From: Oceanispirochaeta sp.
GTDB taxonomy: Bacteria > Spirochaetota > Spirochaetia > DSM-2461
Direction: 5' to 3'
Assembly: GCF_027859075.1 (NCBI RefSeq)
Contig: NZ_JAQIBL010000100.1
Span: 1 to 41,647 of the forward strand
DNA: 41,647 nucleotides
A program made the translations under genes and the position numbers. Within the stretch, counting starts at the first letter, position 1. Each line of letters begins with the position of its first letter. Positions 15,906 to 22,760 of this stretch are shown here, in pieces. The notes under the pieces are model-generated. The model was not told the origin of the DNA, did no database searches, and saw nothing but the letters and a program-made list of their open reading frames with translations.

Positions 15906-17369
15906 TCAGCTTTTGTCGATGATGGAATTGAATTCTTCTATCTTTCTGTCGATTTCATCAGCCTGTTCGAGAGTGCCGTACCAGTAATTATCATGATCAT
16001 ACCACTGGGCGTTCAGTTCACTCAGTTCCCGTCCCTGCTGTTCGATCCATGTGAAGTATTTGAGGTTATGAATGGCTTTCTTGTCGTAGTAGTTCATCTC
16101 CTTCAGGTGATCGATGCTCTGGCCCATCAGCAGCTCCATGTCCCTTTCTGCCTGAGCGCTGGTATAGGCTCCTCTGGCTTCAGAGAGTTCCTGAACCCTG
16201 GAATTATAAAGTTCCATTGAATCGGTGGCGATGGTTACAACATAGTCATTTTCGGTCAGTTCGCTGTACTTGGCAAACTTTATGGCCGCCAGAACATTGG
16301 CAATCCCGGAAATCCCCAGTAGACCGAGCTGATCGACCAGTTCTGATGCCACTCCTGCTGACTTGAGGCTGTCCCGGCCAATTTTTTCGTTGAAAAGGCG
16401 GATGAGACGCATGGGGTCTTCATCATCAATGGCAGCAATGAAATCACTGTCCTTGCAGTTGTGCACCCAGGGAACATGTTTGTCGCCGATACCTTCGATT
16501 CTGTGAGCGCCATATCCGTTGTTCAGGAGGGTGGGGCACTGGAGGGCTTCGGCCGCGATGATCTTGGTGGCAGGGAAGACTTTTTTCAGGTAGGACCCGG
16601 CCGCCAGGGTTCCACCTGAACCCGATGAGGAAACAAATCCGGCCATCTTGTCACCCTTTTTCATATAATAGCCCAGTGCTTCTTCGATGGCGCTTCCTGT
16701 TACATTATAATGCCAGAGAGGATTTCCCATCTCATCAAACTGGTTGAAGATCCTCAGATCCTGACCAGACTCTTTCAGCTCCCAGCATTTGTCAAAGATT
16801 TCTTTTACATTCGATTCAGACCCGGGAGTGGCGATTACTTCACCGGCGACTTTTTTGAGCCAGTTAAACCGCTCTTCACTCATCTCCTCGGGCAGGATGG
16901 CAATGGCTTCACAGGCCAGCAGAGCAGAAATATAGGCGCCTCCGCGGCAGTAGTTTCCCGTTGAAGGCCATACGGCTTTGGTCGTTCTGGGGTTGAATTG
17001 TCCAGTGATCAGTCTGGGAGCCAGGCAGCCGAAGGTGGCGCCTACTTTATGGGCTCCCGTGGGAAACCACTTGCCCGTGAGAACGATAATATTGGCCTTG
17101 CACCCCGTCAGTGCTGGGGGAAGAACAAGATGATTGACCTTGCCGAAAAGACCTCCAGATTCCACTGCTTCATTTTTCCAGCTGATGCGGTAGAGATTCA
17201 CAGGATCAATGTCCCAGAGACCGGTCTTTTTAAGTTTAGCCTTGGCCTCTTCGGGCACCAGTTCCGGGTTCTTCATCATGGCGATGGTTGGCAGTATGAT
17301 CCCTTTGGATTTGCAATACTCCGCATTGTTTTTCTGAATTTCTTTGTTTACTGTAAAATCAATCATCAT
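15906..17369 (-). CDS. Fold-type II PLP-dependent enzyme, TrpB/cysteine synthase-like
   Basis: This 487-residue enzyme carries the beta-family PLP hallmarks. The Schiff-base lysine is in TGAHKVG (Lys108, TrpB-like context), the cofactor loop is PSTGNY (135-140), and the glycine-rich phosphate site is SSGSGGTLAAG (248-258). It is not the classical YgeX diaminopropionate ammonia-lyase, which has a different lysine context and is about 400 residues. A long C-terminal extension (~430-487) is rich in tyrosine and charged residues. It occupies the place ygeX has in related clusters, so a lyase or beta-replacement role on a diamino or hydroxy acid is only an inference. The ATG at 17369 overlaps the upstream TAA stop (TAATG) with AGGGG just before, so translation is coupled to the ThrC-like gene. 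Confidence 0.75.
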   Translation of the reverse strand: MMIDFTVNKEIQKNNAEYCKSKGIILPTIAMMKNPELVPEEAKAKLKKTGLWDIDPVNLYRISWKNEAVESGGLFGKVNHLVLPPALTGCKANIIVLTGKWFPTGAHKVGATFGCLAPRLITGQFNPRTTKAVWPSTGNYCRGGAYISALLACEAIAILPEEMSEERFNWLKKVAGEVIATPGSESNVKEIFDKCWELKESGQDLRIFNQFDEMGNPLWHYNVTGSAIEEALGYYMKKGDKMAGFVSSSGSGGTLAAGSYLKKVFPATKIIAAEALQCPTLLNNGYGAHRIEGIGDKHVPWVHNCKDSDFIAAIDDEDPMRLIRLFNEKIGRDSLKSAGVASELVDQLGLLGISGIANVLAAIKFAKYSELTENDYVVTIATDSMELYNSRVQELSEARGAYTSAQAERDMELLMGQSIDHLKEMNYYDKKAIHNLKYFTWIEQQGRELSELNAQWYDHDNYWYGTLEQADEIDRKIEEFNSIIDKS

Positions 17370-18556
17370 TATCCCCTTATGTCTTGTATTGAACGTATCG
17401 TCTCTTCCGGCATATGAATTCCTTTCAATGCCGTAGATGTATCTTTTAAACCGCTGCCTGTTGCCAGGACAACGACTGTTTCTTCCGGTGAGAACTCTTC
17501 TTTGCATTTTAGCAGTCCCGCCCAGGCGGCAGCTCCTGCAGGTTCTGTAAACAGGCCGCTGCGGCTGGAAAGATGAGCCTGGGCCTCTAGAATCTGATCA
17601 TCCCTGACGGTGATGACATCACCACCGTAGTCATTGAGATAGCGGAGTGCGGTGTAACCGTTTCGTGGTATATCTACGGATATGGAATCCGCTATGGTGC
17701 TGCTGGGCTGATTGTCAAAACTCCCCGTCTTCCAGGCTCTATAGAGAGCCTTGCTTCCTTCGGCCTGAACCGCGGTGATCCGGGGCATTTTTTTTATAAG
17801 ACCAAACTGCATCAGATCCCTGAATCCCTTGTACACTCCCCCCAGGATGCATCCGTCCCCTGTCGGAACGATGACCCGGTCCGGTGCCCGGTCCCCCAGC
17901 TGATTAAATATTTCGAAGGAAACGGTTTTTTTCCCTTCCATGGTCATGGGATTCCATGCGGTATTTCTGTTCATGCCGCCCCTTGATTCGGAATATTCCA
18001 GAGACAGGTCATAGGCCATATCATAATTTCCGGCCACCTTGTACAGGGTGGCCCCGTACTGGAGGGCCTGAATCATCTTGGCAGGAGGAGCCGTTTCGGG
18101 CAGGAACAGGACGATTTTCTGTCCGGCCGCGGCACCGATGCCCGACATGGAGGAGCCTGCATTCCCTGTAGATGCCAGAACGATGCGGTCAATGCCGCAT
18201 TGTTTTGCATAGGCAGAGACCAGGACTGAGGCTCTGTCTTTGAAGGAGCCCGTGGGGTTGGAACTGTCATCCATGATAAAAAGGCCGGGAAGGTTCATTT
18301 CCTGTCTTAGACGCTCAGGTTGCCACAGTTTTCCTGTGACCCTGGGTACAGGGGGGAAATATTCCGGAGGAACGGGGAGAAGAGCCATGGTTCTGTCGGC
18401 AGGAGAGGCCGGCAGACTTCCCTCTAGCAGAACTTCCAGGACTCCCCGCAAAGGTTCGTTTTTTTTCTGACTTTTACGACAGGAGGGGCAGGTGGTCAGT
18501 CCTGGATCAAGATCGTACTTGCTGCCGCACTCACTGCATTTATATTTAAATTTCAT
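17369..18556 (-). CDS. Threonine synthase-like PLP enzyme with zinc ribbon
   Basis: This 395-residue protein starts with a rubredoxin-like zinc ribbon (Cys7, Cys10, Cys23, Cys26), common in ThrC-type enzymes. The PLP lysine is Lys106 in SSNPTGSFKDRAS, followed by STGNAGSS and the cofactor phosphate loop GDGCILGGVYKG. Threonine synthase converts O-phosphohomoserine to threonine, but no other threonine biosynthesis gene is nearby. As first gene of the ygfK-ssnA-ygeY operon, it may instead handle a related amino acid in the catabolic pathway. GAAGGA lies seven bases before the ATG. Upstream are 220 bp of AT-rich DNA with repeated TTGTAA and GTTAATT elements that probably hold the operon control region. 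Confidence 0.8.
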   Translation of the reverse strand: MKFKYKCSECGSKYDLDPGLTTCPSCRKSQKKNEPLRGVLEVLLEGSLPASPADRTMALLPVPPEYFPPVPRVTGKLWQPERLRQEMNLPGLFIMDDSSNPTGSFKDRASVLVSAYAKQCGIDRIVLASTGNAGSSMSGIGAAAGQKIVLFLPETAPPAKMIQALQYGATLYKVAGNYDMAYDLSLEYSESRGGMNRNTAWNPMTMEGKKTVSFEIFNQLGDRAPDRVIVPTGDGCILGGVYKGFRDLMQFGLIKKMPRITAVQAEGSKALYRAWKTGSFDNQPSSTIADSISVDIPRNGYTALRYLNDYGGDVITVRDDQILEAQAHLSSRSGLFTEPAGAAAWAGLLKCKEEFSPEETVVVLATGSGLKDTSTALKGIHMPEETIRSIQDIRG

Positions 18557-18730
18557 GGGTTTTCCTTCATTGTTAATTAACTAATCAGTCAATTAACCAG
18601 ATGATAATAATTCTTTTTATCTATAAATTCTACACTATTGTAACAGGTTCTGACGGAAGGAAAAGAGAAATTACTGATTTTTTTGTAAAAACTACAATTT
18701 TATTGTAAGTACCCTCTAAAATAATTCAAA
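18557..18730 (-). promoter_or_regulatory. AT-rich control region of the PLP-ygfK-ssnA-ygeY operon
   Basis: On the minus strand two GTTAATT copies (18597-18591 and 18581-18575) flank an imperfect palindrome starting TTGACT at 18592. Further upstream TTGTAA recurs on the plus strand at 18638-18643, 18683-18688 and 18703-18708. A perfect palindrome TACAAT-TTT-ATTGTA lies at 18693-18707. I could not fix a convincing -35/-10 pair. I see no gene from here to the pcnB promoter at 18908: the only open frame in the gap has no ribosome site and no recognisable content. Confidence 0.4.
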
Positions 18731-18907
18731 TCCATCCTGATCTTATCAAATCTTGTATATAGGAAAGAAATCCGTTTAATCTTTTCCTTTACAATATGAC
18801 CCCTGTTCATAATAATGAGTCAGATACCCTCCTGTTTTGTGTTCTGTCTCTGCAGCGTCCGTTGGACATGCAGGGATGGGGGTATCTTCGTTCCTGTAAT
18901 ACGGCTC

Positions 18908-18935
18908 TTGAATTTTGCACTCTGAATGATATAAA
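18908..18935 (+). promoter_or_regulatory. Putative promoter of pcnB
   Basis: TTGAAT at 18908-18913, a 16-nt spacer and TATAAA at 18930-18935 form a sigma70-like promoter. Transcription would start near 18942, leaving a leader of about 100 nt. Confidence 0.45.
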
Positions 18936-19041
18936 ATGATCACTGATGTATGGGCTGTGGACATTCTGCGAGCCTTTAAGTCAAAAGGAAATATTCTATC
19001 TTCCCTACCGGGAGATGGTTTACTGGTAACAAACAACTGCA

Positions 19042-20202
19042 ATGCTGATAAGATATGGAAAAAATAGCAAAGGCCGCCTTATAAAGCAGGCTAAAGTATA
19101 CACACTGGATGAACACGGTATCAGCCGCCAAAAACTGGATCATGATGCCCTGAAGGTCACAGACCGTCTGAGATCTGCCGGCTTCCAGGCCTATATTGTC
19201 GGAGGAGCCGTCAGAGACCTTCTGATAGGCAAAGTACCAAAGGATTATGATATTGCCACAGACGCGTATCCATCCCGGGTCAGGAAAATATTCAGGAATT
19301 CCCGGATCATCGGGAAACGATTTCGACTGGTCCATGTATATTTTCCTCAAGACAAGATCCTGGAAGTGGCGACGTTCCGTTCTCTCGAGGGTGGGGATGG
19401 AGATAATGTCTATGGGTCCATCGATGAGGATGCCAGAAGACGCGATTTTACCCTGAATGCCCTGTATTACTCTCCACGGGAAGAGCAGATCATTGATTAT
19501 CATGATGGTGTCAGGGATATCAGAACACGGAAATTGCGTTCGGTGATCCCCCTGAATATTACATTCAAGGAAGACCCCGTCAGGATGCTACGAGCCATCA
19601 AATACTCGGTCATGACGGAAGCCAGTATTCCCTGGCGTCTGGGGTCGGCTATCAAAAAGGAAGCCCATCTCCTGGCAGATTGTTCAGTTTCCAGGATGTC
19701 TGAAGAGATCTTCAAAATTCTCCAATCCGGGTATTCAGAGGCCATACTGAAAAGGGCTGAAGAATTAAAGGCCCTGGAGCATCTTATTCCTCATATCTAC
19801 GACTCTCTCAACAATGGTGGACCCGGTCGGAGCTACCGGAAGAGATTTTACCGGGAGATTCAGAAACTGGATCAATACATAAAAAAAGAGGGAGAAGAGA
19901 AGAAGAGAGGCAAAATGCTCTTTTTTCTTACCAGGACATTTCTGATGGAAACAAAATCACTCCATGAAGAAACTGAATCACAGTATAGTGATACAGTGAA
20001 TGCCATCAAAGAATACCTACGTCCCATGATTGCCCCCAACAGGGATGTCATGGATGCGGTAAAACTTTTTTTTAAGCAGAATAATTGGAAGATTCCCCGA
20101 AAAAGGCCCCCTTTTAAGTCAGCCGCACAGCCTAGGAATAAGTCTCCAAAAGCAGGAAATAAGCCGGTTGGCGCCAGGCGCTCTACTCCAGCGAATCGTT
20201 AG
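19042..20202 (+). CDS. pcnB: Poly(A) polymerase / nucleotidyltransferase PcnB
   Basis: This 386-residue class II nucleotidyltransferase has the signature VGGAVRDLLIGKVPKDYDIATDA (residues 53-75) with the metal-binding aspartates Asp68 and Asp70. The second conserved block, RRDFTLNALYY, lies near residue 133. The RNA-binding helical part follows (FKEDPVRMLRAIKYS). The tail is basic (SAAQPRNKSPKAGNKPVGARR), as in enzymes that add poly(A) to RNA 3' ends. It could also be a CCA-adding enzyme; the N-terminal IRYGKN-type start and the basic tail favour PcnB. No clear ribosome site precedes the ATG. The 3' end overlaps the convergent P-loop gene by 20 nt. Confidence 0.85.
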   Translation: MLIRYGKNSKGRLIKQAKVYTLDEHGISRQKLDHDALKVTDRLRSAGFQAYIVGGAVRDLLIGKVPKDYDIATDAYPSRVRKIFRNSRIIGKRFRLVHVYFPQDKILEVATFRSLEGGDGDNVYGSIDEDARRRDFTLNALYYSPREEQIIDYHDGVRDIRTRKLRSVIPLNITFKEDPVRMLRAIKYSVMTEASIPWRLGSAIKKEAHLLADCSVSRMSEEIFKILQSGYSEAILKRAEELKALEHLIPHIYDSLNNGGPGRSYRKRFYREIQKLDQYIKKEGEEKKRGKMLFFLTRTFLMETKSLHEETESQYSDTVNAIKEYLRPMIAPNRDVMDAVKLFFKQNNWKIPRKRPPFKSAAQPRNKSPKAGNKPVGARRSTPANR

Positions 20203-21103
20203 ATCTCTTTTTCCATTTGGAAACCTTGGATATTTCGATATCTACCTCTTCGATGAGTATGCCTGTAAAGCGCTCAACCTTGTCCAGGACATAGGCCTGA
20301 AGCTCATGCAGGCTGCCGCCCAGCTGATTGCCGTACCCTGCTTCAATATACACCTTAATGCGGTACCCCCGGCGTTCCTTCTTTACGGAAATCTTGATTA
20401 CATTGATTTCACAGTCGTATTCATCGATACAGTGAAGGATCATCTGACTCAATGCTGCTTCCGAGATTCTGACGGTCCCTCTCGTCATTTCAGTGGAGAA
20501 TTCCGGGGTTACAACAGCTTTTTCAAAAATCTGAGTTTCATTTCTAAAACCGAAACTCTTTCTAAAGAGTATCTTTATGGAATCCTGGAGGATATGGGAA
20601 TAATCGGTTTTAACTTCAATAGAAGGAACGGGAATGATATGTTTTCCTTCTGAATACCGGGACTGAATGGCCTTTTCGATTTCTGCCCTGCTGGCAATAT
20701 CTTCAATCTTGATGATCTTATGGACAGAAGGCAGGCCCAGTCGCAGAGTCATTTTTGCTACCATTCTTTCGGAAGTTCCAATGAGCAGTATCTTTCTGAC
20801 TTTTTCTTTTTTGATTATTTCCCTGACTTCCAGCCTATGCTGGGGATCATCAAAAAGGGCTGTCTTGATGGCTCCCATGTAGAGCTTCTCTTTTTTAGCA
20901 GATTTTCCAGCAATTATTCTATTACCATTAATAAGAAGACCATCGTCTATTATGTAGGGGATGCTGTATTTTTCGGCCAGAAGCCTGGCTCTGAAACTCT
21001 TGCCGGTTCCACTTTTTCCAATAAGGGCATACACATAAATTCCACTGAAGGCTGCCGAAATTGCCAGGAAGGTTTTTTTAAATTTTTCTGTACTGAAGCT
21101 CAT
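20183..21103 (-). CDS. P-loop ATPase fused to an Asp23/Gls24-like domain
   Basis: The 306-residue product has a Walker A loop, IGKSGTGKS (residues 28-36), after a short helix. It then has an adenylate kinase-like body in which KKEKVRKILLIGTSERMV looks like a central strand. The C-terminal ~95 residues, from TRGTVRISEAALSQMI to FTGILIEEVDIEI, match the Asp23/Gls24 (DUF322) pattern, including the LHELQ...V..VE..TG segment. Asp23-type domains are known from small cell-envelope or stress proteins. The joint architecture suggests a nucleotide-dependent regulator, but no function is assigned. I chose the ATG at 21103 because a promoter-like pair ends seven bases upstream. A TTG at 21121 is in frame but only one base from AGGGG. 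Confidence 0.65.
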   Translation of the reverse strand: MSFSTEKFKKTFLAISAAFSGIYVYALIGKSGTGKSFRARLLAEKYSIPYIIDDGLLINGNRIIAGKSAKKEKLYMGAIKTALFDDPQHRLEVREIIKKEKVRKILLIGTSERMVAKMTLRLGLPSVHKIIKIEDIASRAEIEKAIQSRYSEGKHIIPVPSIEVKTDYSHILQDSIKILFRKSFGFRNETQIFEKAVVTPEFSTEMTRGTVRISEAALSQMILHCIDEYDCEINVIKISVKKERRGYRIKVYIEAGYGNQLGGSLHELQAYVLDKVERFTGILIEEVDIEISKVSKWKKRSNDSLE

Positions 21104-21110
21104 GTTATCA

Positions 21111-21139
21111 AATATAATCAATCCCCTGTATCTGGTAAA
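21111..21139 (-). promoter_or_regulatory. Putative promoter placing transcription start at the P-loop gene ATG
   Basis: On the minus strand TTTACC (21139-21134), a 17-nt spacer and TATATT (21116-21111) precede the ATG at 21103 by seven bases. There is no ribosome-binding sequence at a useful distance, so the transcript would be leaderless. Confidence 0.45.
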
Positions 21140-21181
21140 TGGAAAAGCATCCTGGAGAGTATTGTTTTATCCCAATCATTC

Positions 21182-21210
21182 TTGACAAAGGAGGGACATA
21201 AACGGAAAAT
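21182..21210 (+). promoter_or_regulatory. Putative promoter of the membrane protein-rnf operon
   Basis: A perfect TTGACA at 21182-21187 is followed after 17 nt by GAAAAT (21205-21210), a weaker -10. Transcription would begin near 21217, about 44 nt before the membrane protein ATG. It is the only good -35 in the intergenic region. Confidence 0.5.
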
Positions 21211-21260
21211 TATGCAAATGGCCCTATTCCAATGGAACCTCTCATATAGAAGTGGATTTA

Positions 21261-22760
21261 ATGAGTAATCTACGTTCACAAAACCGCTTTTTCTCTGCTT
21301 TAGGAATATTGATTATAATCCTGAGCTTTGCTGGTTTATTGCTGTTTCTTTCGGTCTGGTCTTATGAGGGTACATTTTGGCACAGCTGGTTTCCACTTCT
21401 TATACCAGAGTCCGAGATGAATGATCTGAGGGAAGATTCTTTACTGGAGATAAGCGGTGGTCAATTGATCAGTGAATCCAATAGTATCCTTAAATATAAC
21501 AGTTACAGGACCTTTAAAGAAATCACTGTCAGAGATTTACAGCAGGGCGATAGTTTGTATTATTCTGATCCACGATATGATCCCTATATGAAGGACATTC
21601 CAAAGTATTTCAATCAAGGAATATATAAAATATTCTATTTACCAAATATCCAATCTCCACTAAAATATATCTGGTTTTTTTCACAGTCAGAATTGTGGAC
21701 AGGAACATCCTTGATTCTTCCGGATGCAGACTTTTCTTTTTTTGAACTCTTTCTTTTTTGTATGGCTCTTTTTCTGCTGTGCTGGAGTTCCCCCCGTTTT
21801 ATTATTCCGGGATTTGCGGTACTCTTCCTGGGAATTCACTGCGTTCTGGCCGGTCAGAATCAGATTCTTCTGGTTCTGGCAGTGACAGCCCTCTATTTAA
21901 GGCTTATGATGGCGAGAGATTCAAGATCCCTTTTCTTCTGGATTTTTTCAATCATCCCTGTGGGATTGGCTGTGTTTGGGAATATCATGGATTTCCAGCA
22001 GTCTAAATCTGTTTTTTTTCTATTCTCCCTGACCCTTGGTTCAAACCTCTTTTGGGAAAACCATACAATGAGGAACGTCCAAAAGGGTCTAGGGAAAATG
22101 CAGCATGATCATTTCCTTTTTAAGCCGGTTCCTCTGTATGAGAAGAGGGTGGTGAAGGAGCGGTTAATACGCTCTCCCCTGCTCTTAACGGCTGCCCTGG
22201 TGACCATGATTCTGGCCGTATTCAACTGGCCCGGGGAAAATCTGCTCCCTGTGGATGTTCCCGAAGCTCAGTCCTCTGGTGGAATCTGGGCTGCATCAGA
22301 ATTGAATCCCCGGAAGATGATGAGTCTTTTGCCGGATTCAGAGGATTTCCTGAGGCATAAGGCGTTTCAGGAATCCTTTATGTACGGGGGCAGCTACACT
22401 CTACCTCAGCCGGGATCAGGAATTACTTTGGACGAGTTCGTCATGAAAGATGGCCAAGTACGGGAATCGAGGAAAACCGTCCTTGAGTTCAGCCCTTCCT
22501 GGTTTGAAGCCGGTTTGGCAGAAATGACAGAATCCGGACCGTCAAGGCTCTTAAGAACCGAGCTTGTTCCACCCGTTGTGAGTCTTCGCAGCTCGGTTAT
22601 CTCAGGAATCCATCCGCTCCTGCTTTTAGCATTTGCGGTTCTTATATTTTTAAATGTTTTGATTCGATCCCCGGGAGATCATTCGGTCCGCAGGAATTGG
22701 GCCGTTCTGGGATATGGAAAATCGTTATTTATTTTAAGGAGGAAGCAACAGGCAGCATGA
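21261..22760 (+). CDS. Polytopic membrane protein of unknown function, first gene of the rnf operon
   Basis: I do not recognise the family of this 499-residue protein. It has an N-terminal membrane segment (~residues 12-35), then a soluble stretch of about 120 residues rich in Tyr, Ser and Asp. A cluster of about five hydrophobic helices follows (~155-270), then another near 315-330, a second soluble region, and a last helix near 460-480. The soluble parts may face outside. The ATG at 21261 (GTGGA five bases upstream) is preferred to the GTG at 21252. Its TGA overlaps the rnfC ATG by four bases, so the two are translated together. A role in Rnf assembly, membrane anchoring or regulation is possible but not shown. 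Confidence 0.6.
   Translation: MSNLRSQNRFFSALGILIIILSFAGLLLFLSVWSYEGTFWHSWFPLLIPESEMNDLREDSLLEISGGQLISESNSILKYNSYRTFKEITVRDLQQGDSLYYSDPRYDPYMKDIPKYFNQGIYKIFYLPNIQSPLKYIWFFSQSELWTGTSLILPDADFSFFELFLFCMALFLLCWSSPRFIIPGFAVLFLGIHCVLAGQNQILLVLAVTALYLRLMMARDSRSLFFWIFSIIPVGLAVFGNIMDFQQSKSVFFLFSLTLGSNLFWENHTMRNVQKGLGKMQHDHFLFKPVPLYEKRVVKERLIRSPLLLTAALVTMILAVFNWPGENLLPVDVPEAQSSGGIWAASELNPRKMMSLLPDSEDFLRHKAFQESFMYGGSYTLPQPGSGITLDEFVMKDGQVRESRKTVLEFSPSWFEAGLAEMTESGPSRLLRTELVPPVVSLRSSVISGIHPLLLLAFAVLIFLNVLIRSPGDHSVRRNWAVLGYGKSLFILRRKQQAA

Noticed and set aside
15906-17369. Assignment as canonical YgeX (diaminopropionate ammonia-lyase)
   Set aside because: Position in the cluster suggests it, but the lysine context (TGAHKVG) and length of 487 residues do not match the ~400-residue YgeX as I know it. 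I therefore left the symbol empty.
18776-19042. Open frame of 88 codons on the minus strand in the pcnB upstream gap
   Set aside because: It has no ribosome site, no recognisable motif and a composition like noncoding DNA, and it covers the likely pcnB promoter and leader.
21212-21268. 18-codon frame before the membrane protein gene as a leader peptide
   Set aside because: AAGGAGG is too far from its ATG and there is no attenuator-like hairpin or codon run.
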